Shown: positions 1 to 7,213 of the stretch, one piece after another | How the letters are laid out: every line of letters begins with the position of its first letter | Numbering within the stretch: the first letter of the stretch is position 1 | Assembly: GCA_016184235.1 (NCBI GenBank) | Contig: JACPDC010000199.1 | Span: forward strand, 1 to 17,563 | Direction: 5' to 3' | DNA: 17,563 nucleotides | Source: Deltaproteobacteria bacterium | Lineage (GTDB): Bacteria; Desulfobacterota; Binatia; UBA9968 | The notes under the pieces: generated by a model | Databases searched by the model: none | What the model saw: only the letters and a program-made list of their open reading frames with translations | What the model was told of the DNA's origin: nothing | Translations under genes and position numbers: made by a program

Positions 1-1
1 A

Positions 2-214
2 GAGAAGAACTATATGATCGTGGTGACCAAAGAGGGCAAGCTTGTTACCGTGGATTTCGATAAAAAGACCAAGGTCACAAAGTATGTGCCTGAGAAGGCA
101 AAAATGAGCGACATCAACCTCGGGCAGGCCGCCTCCGTAACCTACAAGAAGCAAGGCGATAAAAATATTCTCGATTCGGTCGACGTTAAGGTAAAGGCAA
201 AGAAAGGCGAGTAG
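2..214 (+). CDS. Small exported-domain paralogue, copy 1 (5' end outside window)
   Basis: The reading frame is open from the first bases of the window, so the N-terminus lies upstream. The first ATG (14) corresponds to an internal Met in the two paralogues at 2467-2874 and 2922-3272. What remains is the conserved 70-residue domain: a KNYMI(V/L)VTKEGKL block, an (A/V)DF..K.KVT strand-like block, a KM.DI.LG block and a closing lysine-rich tail (KAKKGE). The alternating short hydrophobic and charged stretches suggest a small beta-barrel. I do not recognise a named family; a resemblance to DUF5666/OB-like exported domains is only an impression. By analogy with its paralogues it should carry a signal peptide upstream. 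A terminator follows at 258-291. Function is unknown. Confidence 0.8.
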   Translation, partial: EKNYMIVVTKEGKLVTVDFDKKTKVTKYVPEKAKMSDINLGQAASVTYKKQGDKNILDSVDVKVKAKKGE

Positions 215-257
215 CTTTAAAGCGCGCTGTTTTTTCGTGCTTGGCGGGCAACCTTTG

Positions 258-291
258 AAGCGGGCTCAAATGCAGGGCCCGCTTTTCTTTT
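258..291 (+). terminator. Rho-independent terminator after copy 1
   Basis: A perfect 8-bp GC-rich stem (AAGCGGGC at 258-265 with GCCCGCTT at 277-284) encloses an 11-nt loop and is followed by a T-rich tract (TTTTCTTTTT). It lies 44 nt past the stop of the first small exported gene. The opposite-strand histidine kinase converges on it, but the T tract favours plus-strand termination. Confidence 0.8.
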
Positions 292-317
292 TCCCCGGAA
301 ATAAATCTCGGTATCTT

Positions 318-1477
318 CTAACCGGCATCTGCCGCCACATGGAACCAGATCCGGGTCCCCTTCCCGGGTGCGGTTTCGATGGAGAAGGTACCGCCGAGCT
401 TTTCGATCCTTTCCTTCATTGCGCCAAGGCCCAATCCGTTACCGCTGTTCTTTATGCTCGGCATGTAAAAATCCACACCGTCGTCTTTTAGCTCGCCGCG
501 GATGGTTTTCTCTTTATGTTCGAGGAAGATCTCAGCTCTGGAGGCCTGAGCGTGTCGGGCGATATTCATCAACCCCTCCCGCAGGACATAGTAGAGTTGC
601 TGCTCAACCTCTGGGGCAAGGGTCAGCTCAGGACCACTCTCAGTCCTAAGCCATCGCGCAGGAACTTCATTTCTTCCCTCAGTCTTTCCATGAGCGTGCC
701 CGCCGGTAAGGCGTCGGTCTCTTTTCCCGCAAGAAATTCCCTGATCTCCGCCATCGAGCTTCGGGCGGCTTCTTCCATCGAGCGGAGCTCGTCGGAGAGC
801 TCAGCCGGGCTCTGCAGGAAGAGTCCGCGGCAGGCTTCGAGCCGCAGCGTCAGGCTTGCGAGGACCTGGAGCAGCCGGTCGTGAAGCTCGCGGGCGATTC
901 TTTGCCTCTCCTCGCGGGTGGCCACTTCCCCGGCGGTCTTGTAAAGGGCCATGAGCCTTTCGTTCTGTCTCATTTCGAACTCGCTGAGGAATCCGAAGAT
1001 ATAGGCCAGCACGAGCATGTAGATGGACCGGATGATGAACGTGTCAATACCCAGGGGGTTTTCTGAACTAGGATCGAATCGGATAAATCCGTAAAGGGTA
1101 ACCCCCACCACGGCGACGAGAAGCCCTCCTTTCATCCCATAGCGGGAGCTGGCGGTGATAACCGGGAAAAGGTAAAAAACAAAGAACGGCGTTCGGGAGC
1201 CTCCGGTGGAATAGACCATCAGAGAGACCCAGAGGATATCCAGGCAGGTGGTGATAAGGCCAATTTTCTTCGAGTCCGGCTTTTCGCTTCTCGCAAGATA
1301 AAGGATGCTCAGGCTGTAAATGAAAAATGAATAGAGCGAGAAATACGAAAGAACAGGAAACCTCGCTGCCCTTTCAGGATTGAGCTGGATGACAACGATG
1401 GCAGCGATCGAAAAGCCCAGCCTTATCCATCCCAGGACTTTTTCTTTTTGCTGCTGCCATTGTTCTTCGAGCGGCAT
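318..1477 (-). pseudogene. NarX/DesK-type sensor histidine kinase, frameshifted
   Basis: Membrane sensor kinase of the HisKA_3 class, split over two frames. Frame one (1477 to 623) starts at an ATG after a GAGG-like site. It has about five or six hydrophobic segments between residues 14 and 166 and then the dimerisation/phosphoacceptor helix RIARELHDRL with the phosphorylatable His near residue 199. It stops at 623. Frame two (readable from about 650 down to 318) supplies the HATPase_c domain, with an N-box (EGLMNIARHA) and a G2 box (GNGLGLGAMKERI). Joining them needs one added base or two removed bases near 623-650. The G1 box reads DDGVDF, where the family usually has DxGxG, a second possible sign of decay. 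The gene lies 35 nt downstream of its response regulator, which is also frameshifted. Genuine pseudogene or sequence error cannot be decided here. Confidence 0.8.
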
Positions 1478-1512
1478 TTTTAACCTCGCGGCACCAAGGC
1501 GCGCTATTCCCG

Positions 1513-2212
1513 TCAGCGGCCCTTTCCCATCCTCGTCGTCGAAGGCGATGGCCCCTCCGCCACGCGGTTCATGATGAGCAGGGCGGCCTTGAAGCGGTTA
1601 TTGACCTTGAGCTTGTCGAAGATGTTGGTAAGGTGGGTTTTTACGGTTTTCTCGCTGATGAAGATCCTCTTGCCGATTTCCTCGTTGGTCAGTCCCTCGG
1701 CAACGAGTCTCAGAATCTCCACCTCTCTTTTAGTCAGGTGCTTGATCACTTCGTTGACCGGCTCCCCGCCGTAATGTCCCGACTGCGATTGAACGATTTC
1801 CTCGAAGGCATCCGCCGACGACATCTCCTTAGACCCAAAACCCCCCTTCGTAGACCGTCTTGATCGCCTGTACCAGCGTGGCGGAGGAAACGCCCTTCAG
1901 CACATATCCCTTAGCCCCGCTCTTGGCGGCGTTGAGAATATTTTCGTCTTCGGAGAAGGCAGTGAGGATAAGGACTTTCGTGGCACTGTTTTTTTCGCCC
2001 ACCTCGAGCAGCGTTTGCACCACGTCTCCTTTGGGCATTTTGAGGTCCAGCAGGAGCACATCCGGCTTGGTTCGATCCACCACCTTGGAGACTTCATCTC
2101 CGCGAGAGGCCTCACCGACCACTAGGACGTCCTTTTCCAGAGAAAGGATCCGCTTCAAGCCCTCACGAAGCAGCGCGTGGTCATCAGCGATCACAACTTT
2201 AATAGGACCCAT
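1513..2212 (-). pseudogene. NarL/LuxR-family response regulator, frameshifted between REC and HTH
   Basis: The N-terminal receiver starts at the ATG at 2212, preceded by AAGGGGGAAG at good spacing; an in-frame upstream extension to 2311 has no such site. It shows the acidic pair D10/D11, phosphoacceptor D56 (LLLDLKMP), T84 and K106. The frame stops at 1829 right after YEGGFWV, where family members run straight into the linker. The LuxR-type helix-turn-helix (LTKREVEILRLVAEGLTNEEIG...SEKTVKTHLTNIFDKL) continues in another frame, ending at 1513. Restoring one frame needs one base removed (or two added) near 1829-1850, where a run of six Gs, four Ts and three Gs lies on the coding strand. The HTH frame has an ATG at 1824 with AAGGAG directly abutting it, a poor spacing, so separate translation is unlikely but not excluded. 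The cognate kinase follows. Confidence 0.82.
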
Positions 2213-2249
2213 GACTTCCCCCTTGGTCGTATAGGAAAAAGACAGAAGT

Positions 2250-2279
2250 AAGATACACAAAAAATGGTTTATTCGCCAA
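2250..2279 (-). promoter_or_regulatory. Possible sigma-70 promoter of the two-component genes
   Basis: On the minus strand TTGGCG (2274-2279) lies 18 bp before TATCTT (2250-2255), each matching four of six consensus bases, about 40 nt upstream of the response-regulator ATG. The rest of this 254-bp gap holds a short palindrome, GTAAG-A-CTTAC (2337-2347), that might be an operator. No convincing promoter for the plus-strand lipoprotein gene could be picked. Confidence 0.3.
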
Positions 2280-2466
2280 CAGCAAATACTCCTAACGGGG
2301 TCGGCGGTCAAGCCTGCAGTCAGGCGAAGCGCGTCAGTAAGACTTACGGCGTAGCATCAAAACCCTACTGAAGTCCTATTGTAAGGAATGGCCAAAAATA
2401 CTAAATCAAGAGCGTTTTTAGCATCTAAGAACAGGCGAGATGTTCGCTCAAGCTCAGGAGGGTAAA

Positions 2467-2874
2467 ATGAAAAGCTTGTTTTCGGTGACAGCGCTGACGC
2501 TCATCTATATGATTTTCTCCCTCTCCTCTTGTGCCGTACAGGAGGATATGGCGCCATCTCCAGCGCCGGCTCCCGCGGTCGTAGCCAAGGCTCCGCCGGC
2601 AAAGGCGCCCGAGGCCAAGGCCAAACCGATCAAGGCCAGGGGCGATGTAGGGCTTTTGGATCTGGACAAAAACTACATGATTCTGGTGACCAAAGAAGGC
2701 AAGCTCATTACTGTAGATTTTAACGAGAAATCTAAAGTGACCAGGATCAACCCGACGGGTTCTAAAATGGAGGACATCGGTCTGGGCTCTTCCGCCAGCG
2801 TCGAGTATCAGACGAAAGGCGACAAGAAGATCATCACCAAGATCGAGTACAAGGCGGCCAAGGGCGGAGACTGA
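2467..2874 (+). CDS. Small exported-domain paralogue, copy 2 (lipoprotein)
   Basis: Start chosen at the ATG at 2467, 4 nt behind a near-perfect AGGAGGG site. An in-frame ATG at 2440 exists but would destroy the signal sequence. The 135-residue product begins with a hydrophobic signal ending in the lipobox LSSC (Cys near residue 22), so it should be lipid-anchored in the envelope; the lolA gene in this window belongs to that transport route. An Ala/Pro/Lys-rich flexible linker (about residues 28-58) leads to the conserved 70-residue domain: GDVGLLDL.KNYMI, VTKEGKLIT, the DF..K.KVT strand and GLGSSASV.Y. Copy 3 follows after 47 nt, probably in the same transcript. Family and function are unknown; the basic, repeat-free domain could bind a ligand or the cell surface, but nothing shows that. 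Confidence 0.88.
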   Translation: MKSLFSVTALTLIYMIFSLSSCAVQEDMAPSPAPAPAVVAKAPPAKAPEAKAKPIKARGDVGLLDLDKNYMILVTKEGKLITVDFNEKSKVTRINPTGSKMEDIGLGSSASVEYQTKGDKKIITKIEYKAAKGGD

Positions 2875-2921
2875 TCAGCAATTTTGACTGCCAATAACCA
2901 TATCCAGGAGGAAAACGGGCA

Positions 2922-3272
2922 ATGAAGCTAAAGATGGTTCTCGCAAGCGCGCTCGCGATGTTTCTCTCTGTTGTTTTGGTCTCGGCGATAAGCGCCCAGG
3001 AAAAAAAGGCGGAGAAGAAGAAAGCGGAGAAGGCCTCAGGGGATGTAGGACTTTTGGATCTTGAGAAAAACTACATGATCCTGGTGACCAAAGAAGGGAA
3101 ACTTATCACTCTGGACTTCGACAAGAAAAGCAAGGTCACTGTCCTGAAGGAGGAAAAGGCCAAGATGGGCGATATCGGACTGGGCTCGTCGGCCTCGATC
3201 GTCTATACAGAAAAAGGCGGCAAGAATGCACTGTCAAGCATCGAATACCTTCCGGCCAAGGGCGGCGATTGA
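2922..3272 (+). CDS. Small exported-domain paralogue, copy 3 (Sec-secreted)
   Basis: The 116-residue product starts at the ATG at 2922 with AGGAGG about 11 nt upstream. A classical Sec signal peptide (MKLK, hydrophobic core, cleavage likely after AISA near residue 25) is followed by a Lys/Glu/Ala-rich stretch and the same 70-residue domain as copies 1 and 2, close to identical in the KNYMILVTKEGKL and KMGDIGLGSSAS blocks. No lipobox Cys, so this copy is probably soluble in the periplasm or exported, while copy 2 is anchored. It is the last gene of the small operon, closed by the strong terminator at 3305-3346. No known function recognised. Confidence 0.88.
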   Translation: MKLKMVLASALAMFLSVVLVSAISAQEKKAEKKKAEKASGDVGLLDLEKNYMILVTKEGKLITLDFDKKSKVTVLKEEKAKMGDIGLGSSASIVYTEKGGKNALSSIEYLPAKGGD

Positions 3273-3304
3273 CCTTTCCTAAGGTCCTCAGGTCGTTTGA
3301 GTTC

Positions 3305-3346
3305 AAGGGCGGGTTCTGGACATAATCAGAACCCGCCCTTTTTTTT
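3305..3346 (+). terminator. Strong rho-independent terminator after copy 3
   Basis: A perfect 14-bp stem (3305-3318 with 3327-3340) encloses the 8-nt loop GACATAAT and is followed by a run of eight Ts (3339-3346). It separates the small exported genes from the convergent glycerate kinase, which ends at 3356. Confidence 0.93.
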
Positions 3347-3355
3347 CGCGGAGAA

Positions 3356-4678
3356 CTAATACGACAAGACAATTTTAAGGTCTAACACGTTCGTGCCGGT
3401 TGGGCCCGGGCAGAATAGCTCCCCCAGGCTTTTGAAGAAGTTATAAGAATCGTTGTCGCGCAGCGCCCGGCGTGGGTCGAGGCCAAGGTGGAGGGCCGCC
3501 GCTACGGTCGTGCCATCGGCGAATGCCCCGGCCGCCGGGGTCGGTCCGTCGCTTCCGTCGGTGCCGGCGCTGAGCATATGGAGCCCGCCATGGCCTTTTA
3601 ATTCTATTGCGCTGGCCAGGGCAAATTCCTGGTTTCTACCGCCTCTTCCCTTCCCGCGGACTCGCACTGTCGTCTCCCCTCCCAGAAGAAAACAGTGCGG
3701 CCGGCGATAGCTCTTTGTTCGTTTGAGAAAAGAGCAGAGCTCTCCCGCCCGTGTGATCGTGCGGCCACTGAGCTCGCTCGTCAGGATGGTAGCCGCAAAA
3801 CCGAGCGATCCGGCCTCTTTTTTGGCGGCGAGCAGGGCGTCTTTGTTGTTTGCCAGGATAACAAAAGGACTCCCGGCTGACAGCGTGGTTCCCGGCTTCA
3901 GCGTCTCGGGAATCTCTCCCTGGACTCCCCGGCTGAGATAGGCCCGCACTCTCTGCGGCAGCTGTTCTACGAGGCCGTATCTTCCCAGCAGGCGCCACGC
4001 CTCTGCGTAGGTCGTCGGGTCGTGGAAAGCGGGGGCCGAGCCGATTACCGTCGGATCATCCCCGAGGACGTCGGAAATGGCGAGCGTCAGGACTTTCGCC
4101 GGGTAGGCGTGCCGTAATATTCCTCCGGCCTTGACCCCGGAGAGATGCTTGCGAATGGAGTTCATCTCGAAAATGGTCATGCCGCTCTTGAGTAGAAGAG
4201 CCGCAGTGCGCCGTTTGTCTTCCAGCGTCAGGCCGGGCGCCGGTTTCGCCAGCAGCGAGGAGGCGCCCCCCATAAGAAAGAAGATAACGCAGTCACCGCG
4301 CCGGGCGGCGCCCAGGAGCCGGAGACAGCGCTCGGTGCTTTTCAGGCTCCGCCTGTCGGGCAAGGGATGACCCGCAATGGCCAGAGAGATTCGCTCGGAT
4401 CGTCCTCGAAAAGAGCGATCCCGGCTCACCAGCGCTCCTCTCTCCAGGCGGTCGTGAAAGAGGGCGTCCCAGAACGGCGCCGACTGATCGACACCCTTGC
4501 CGGCTCCAATGACGTAAACCCTGCCGGTCAGCGGAAAATAGCTCCGGCCCTGCCGGCCTTCTACCGCCAGGGCGCCGTTTGAAATCGTCAGCTTCTTGGG
4601 CAAAAGGGTCGAAGGCTGGACCGCCCGGACAGCGGCATCATAGATCGCTTTAAGGATGGATTTGGCATGCGCTTCCAT
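3356..4678 (-). CDS. Glycerate 2-kinase (MOFRL/GckA family)
   Basis: Cytoplasmic kinase converting D-glycerate and ATP to 2-phosphoglycerate in glycerate, glyoxylate or serine assimilation. The 440-residue product has the two family parts. The N-terminal DUF4147 region carries GKG near residue 61, GGASSLLAKP near 127-136, KHLSGVKAGGI near 177-187 and ISDVLGDD near 191-198. The C-terminal MOFRL region carries GGETTV, RGGRNQEFAL near 341-350, GTDGSDGPTPAAGAFAD near 362-378 and a final TGTNV.D. The ATG at 4678 was chosen because family members start this way. The frame runs to a TTG at 4744 without a site, and the best AGGAG here (4725-4729) serves an out-of-frame ATG at 4716, so the N-terminus is uncertain. 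Divergent from the Yip1 gene. Its physiological pathway is not visible nearby. Confidence 0.88.
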   Translation of the reverse strand: MEAHAKSILKAIYDAAVRAVQPSTLLPKKLTISNGALAVEGRQGRSYFPLTGRVYVIGAGKGVDQSAPFWDALFHDRLERGALVSRDRSFRGRSERISLAIAGHPLPDRRSLKSTERCLRLLGAARRGDCVIFFLMGGASSLLAKPAPGLTLEDKRRTAALLLKSGMTIFEMNSIRKHLSGVKAGGILRHAYPAKVLTLAISDVLGDDPTVIGSAPAFHDPTTYAEAWRLLGRYGLVEQLPQRVRAYLSRGVQGEIPETLKPGTTLSAGSPFVILANNKDALLAAKKEAGSLGFAATILTSELSGRTITRAGELCSFLKRTKSYRRPHCFLLGGETTVRVRGKGRGGRNQEFALASAIELKGHGGLHMLSAGTDGSDGPTPAAGAFADGTTVAAALHLGLDPRRALRDNDSYNFFKSLGELFCPGPTGTNVLDLKIVLSY

Positions 4679-4762
4679 GGGGCCGGGAAGACCTTGCGCC
4701 GCTCGGCGATTTTCATCTATATTGCTCCTGGTTATGGATCTCAAGAGCTGTCAGGAGGGGTT

Positions 4763-5293
4763 ATGAGCGACTCCGAGTTTCTTCCCCAGGAAGGCCCCAA
4801 GGCTTTCGCATTGGTTTGGCGCAAGGTGATGTTGGATCCCCGCGGCTTCTATCGTGACATGCCGGCGACCGGAGGCTTCGAAAACCCCCTGATTTTTCTG
4901 GGTGTTTGCGGCTTTGTTTACTTCGCTCTGAGGGTCGTCGTGTTCGGTCTGCCCGATGCCATCAATACCATATTCCTGATCGCCCTGGCCTATATTTTTG
5001 GACCCGGCATCCTGATGCTGGCTTCTCAGTTCGTCTTTCAGGGGGAGGGCGACTACGAAGGCACTTTACGATTATGCGCCTATGCCGGAGCCTGCCTGGC
5101 CCTGGCCTGGATTCCCGCTTTAGGGATCCTCGCCTACGTCTATAGCCTGTACCTGATATTTCTCGGCATGGAAAAAGTTCACCGGCTGGACACCACCAAG
5201 GCAGCCATGACGACCCTTGTTGCCTTAGTCGTGACCTCGCTCATTATCATTTGGGTGTTAGGGTTGGAGAGGATCCGTCACCCCCTGCTCTAA
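4763..5293 (+). CDS. Yip1-like integral membrane protein
   Basis: The 176-residue product starts at the ATG at 4763, directly behind AGGAGGGG. The polar N-terminus with a DPRGFYRDMP motif followed by GGFENPL is typical of bacterial Yip1 domain (PF04893-like) proteins. About five membrane helices follow, near residues 41-61, 68-92, 100-118, 119-136 and 147-167. The role of these proteins in bacteria is not established; membrane organisation is sometimes inferred from eukaryotic Yip1. It stands alone, divergent from the glycerate kinase and convergent with the dksA-like gene, with a heptamer-repeat element in its 3' region. Confidence 0.75.
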   Translation: MSDSEFLPQEGPKAFALVWRKVMLDPRGFYRDMPATGGFENPLIFLGVCGFVYFALRVVVFGLPDAINTIFLIALAYIFGPGILMLASQFVFQGEGDYEGTLRLCAYAGACLALAWIPALGILAYVYSLYLIFLGMEKVHRLDTTKAAMTTLVALVVTSLIIIWVLGLERIRHPLL

Positions 5294-5298
5294 ATTGA

Positions 5299-5360
5299 AG
5301 GCGTTAGGCGGTAGGCGATAGTGAAGAAATTCTTTCTACTGCCTATTGCCTACTGCCTCT
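5299..5360. repeat. Inverted period-7 repeat element A
   Basis: Three heptamers AGGCGTT, AGGCGGT, AGGCGAT (5299-5319) face three complementary ones, TGCCTAT, TGCCTAC, TGCCTCT (5340-5360), around a 20-nt centre. The right arm read in reverse is AGGCAGT, AGGCAAT and so on. The transcript would form a stem of short paired blocks with regular mismatches every seven bases. It fills the gap between two convergent genes and may also stop transcription, although there is no T run. Confidence 0.75.
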
Positions 5361-5384
5361 GGTTGGGCTGGAGGGTTGGGGGGG

Positions 5385-5858
5385 TTAGAAGTTGTCTTCT
5401 TCGATGTCCGTGATGGCCAGTTTGCGGTAGGTTCTTTCGTCTTCAAACTTCTTCTGCAGCTTGCTTTCCCTCTCCACCTCTTCCTGGCATTTTACGCACA
5501 GCCGCGTAAAGGGAAGGACCTTCAACCGCCCCAGTTGGATCTCGCCCTCGCAGTTCTCGCAACCGCACTCGCAGACCCCGTAGGTTTTGTCCTTGATCCG
5601 CTGGAGAGCTTCGTCGATACCCAGCAGCTTCTCTCGCTCGCGGTCGTTGAGGATGAAATTGATTTCCCGGTCCCGCTCGTCGCTGGCTAGGTCGTAGGTG
5701 TCGCGTCCTTCGTCCTTGCTTCCCTCGGTTTCTTCCTTGACGCGCCCGCGGATTTCGCGCAGAAGCTGTTTCTTGGTCTCCTGCAGCGTTTCCTGAGCCT
5801 TTTTCAGAAACTCCCTGCGCAGCTTCTTATCGTCTACTATGGGTTTGGATCTGGCCAT
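5385..5858 (-). CDS. DksA/TraR-family zinc-finger regulator with six cysteines
   Basis: The 157-residue product belongs to the DksA family, which enters the RNA polymerase secondary channel and alters initiation, often with ppGpp. A long charged coiled coil (about residues 10-90) contains the tip motif DTYDLAS (D53, D56, A58), matching the DxxDxA tip needed in DksA. The zinc finger has the canonical spacing CENC (C100, C103), 17 residues, CVKC (C121, C124). Just before it sits an extra CECG block (C96, C98), so six cysteines occur where four are usual. The start ATG overlaps the rimO stop by one base (TGATG), implying translational coupling. Last gene of the plsC operon. The acidic tail ITDIEEDNF is unusual. 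True DksA versus a DksA-like paralogue cannot be decided. Confidence 0.85.
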   Translation of the reverse strand: MARSKPIVDDKKLRREFLKKAQETLQETKKQLLREIRGRVKEETEGSKDEGRDTYDLASDERDREINFILNDREREKLLGIDEALQRIKDKTYGVCECGCENCEGEIQLGRLKVLPFTRLCVKCQEEVERESKLQKKFEDERTYRKLAITDIEEDNF

Positions 5859-7213
5859 CAGTCGGCTAGTATGGCACCTATAAGATCATAGTCAAGGGCC
5901 CCGGTAATTCTTGCCCTCGCGAGGTCCCCGGGCCGGAATTTTGCTCCCCCTCGGTCCATGCGGCCGGCGACGAGGTAAACAAGCCCGTCCACTTCAGGGG
6001 CATGGGCCTGCGTCCGGCCAAGCCACCTGGCCGACTCGGCGTCATAGCGGTCGATCATAACCAGTTGGAGGGTTCCGATCAGGCTCTCATTTTTCTTCCG
6101 TGAGATACTCGCCTGCAGGTCCATCACCTCCTGCCAGCGTATCTCTTTCTCCTGCTCGGGAATGTGATTCCCCATAAGGGCTGCCGGCGTCCCCTCCTCG
6201 ACGGAGTATTTGAATACTCCCAGCCGGTCGAACTGCGCCTCTTCGACGAAATCCAGGAGCTGTTGGAAGTCCTCCTCGGTCTCTCCGGGAAAACCGACAA
6301 TCAGCGAGGTTCGCAGCGTGACTCCCGGGATCATGCGGCGCAGCTTGTCCACCGCTTCGCTGACGGCGCTGCCGCTCTTGCCCCGGCGCATGCGCCTGAG
6401 AATCCCGGGGCTGATGTGCTGGAACGGGATATCCACGTACTTGCAGATCTTTTCATTTTCGTGGATCAGGCGCAGCAGGGGCTCGTCGAGGAAATTGGGA
6501 TAGGAGTACAGGAGACGGATCCACTGAATCCGCGGCACCTCGACCATCTCGCGCAGCAGCCCGTAGAGCGTGGTGCCGTCCCTCCGTTCTCTGCCATAGG
6601 CGGTCAGATCCTGGGCGATCAGGTTTATTTCCTTGACGCCCGCCTGGGCCAGCGCCCCCGCCTCCTTTACGACGGAGTCGATCGGGCGGCTGCGGTGGGG
6701 ACCGCGGAGCTGGGGGATGATGCAAAAGGCGCACTTGTGATCGCAGCCTTCGGACACCTTGAGAAATGCGGTGTGGGAAGGAGTGGTCAGAAGCCGCGGC
6801 GTAGCGTCATCGTAAAGATAGCGCGGGATCCCCACGTAGGCCCGCCGCCTTTTGCCCTCGCGGTGCCCTTTGAGGATATCGACGATGCGCGGGACCTCGC
6901 CCGTCCCGATAAAGAGATCCACCTCGGGCAACTCCCGGCTGAGCTCCTCCGAGTACCGTTGAGGAAGGCACCCGGCGACGACCAGGGTTTTCAATCTCCC
7001 TTCTTCTTTGAGGCGCGCCGTCTCCAGGATCGTATCGACGGATTCCTCCTTGGCCGCGTCGATGAAGCTGCAGGTGTTGATCAGGACGATGTCGGCCTCG
7101 GAGGGCTCGGAGACCACCTCGTACGGACCCTGCTGGAGGAGTCCCGCCATGACCTCCGTATCGACGAGGTTGCGCGCGCAGCCGAGGCTGATAATGCTGA
7201 CTTTTTCCTTCAT
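5858..7213 (-). CDS. rimO: Ribosomal protein S12 methylthiotransferase RimO
   Basis: Radical-SAM enzyme that adds a methylthio group to an aspartate of ribosomal protein S12, using two iron-sulfur clusters. The 451-residue length is normal. The N-terminal UPF0004 domain has C12 (SLGCARN), C48 (INTCSF) and C82 (VAGCLPQRY) for the auxiliary cluster. The radical-SAM motif CxxxCxxC is at C157, C161 and C164 (EGCDHKCAFCIIP), followed by RGPHRSRP. A C-terminal TRAM-like domain (about 380-448) completes it. The FQHISPGILRRMRR and LIVGFPGET blocks are typical of RimO. MiaB is the main alternative, but SLGCARNLVD and the PQLRGPHRSRP context favour RimO. Starts in an ATGA overlap with the lolA stop. 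Confidence 0.95.
   Translation of the reverse strand: MKEKVSIISLGCARNLVDTEVMAGLLQQGPYEVVSEPSEADIVLINTCSFIDAAKEESVDTILETARLKEEGRLKTLVVAGCLPQRYSEELSRELPEVDLFIGTGEVPRIVDILKGHREGKRRRAYVGIPRYLYDDATPRLLTTPSHTAFLKVSEGCDHKCAFCIIPQLRGPHRSRPIDSVVKEAGALAQAGVKEINLIAQDLTAYGRERRDGTTLYGLLREMVEVPRIQWIRLLYSYPNFLDEPLLRLIHENEKICKYVDIPFQHISPGILRRMRRGKSGSAVSEAVDKLRRMIPGVTLRTSLIVGFPGETEEDFQQLLDFVEEAQFDRLGVFKYSVEEGTPAALMGNHIPEQEKEIRWQEVMDLQASISRKKNESLIGTLQLVMIDRYDAESARWLGRTQAHAPEVDGLVYLVAGRMDRGGAKFRPGDLARARITGALDYDLIGAILAD

Noticed and set aside
2213..2311. Upstream extension of the response regulator (MTADPV...)
   Set aside because: The receiver starts cleanly at 2212 behind a good ribosome site; the extension covers the predicted promoter.
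5385..5858. Programmed or accidental frameshift in the dksA-like gene because of the odd CECG block
   Set aside because: The frame is continuous, coiled coil and zinc finger are both in frame, and the insertion is exactly four codons.
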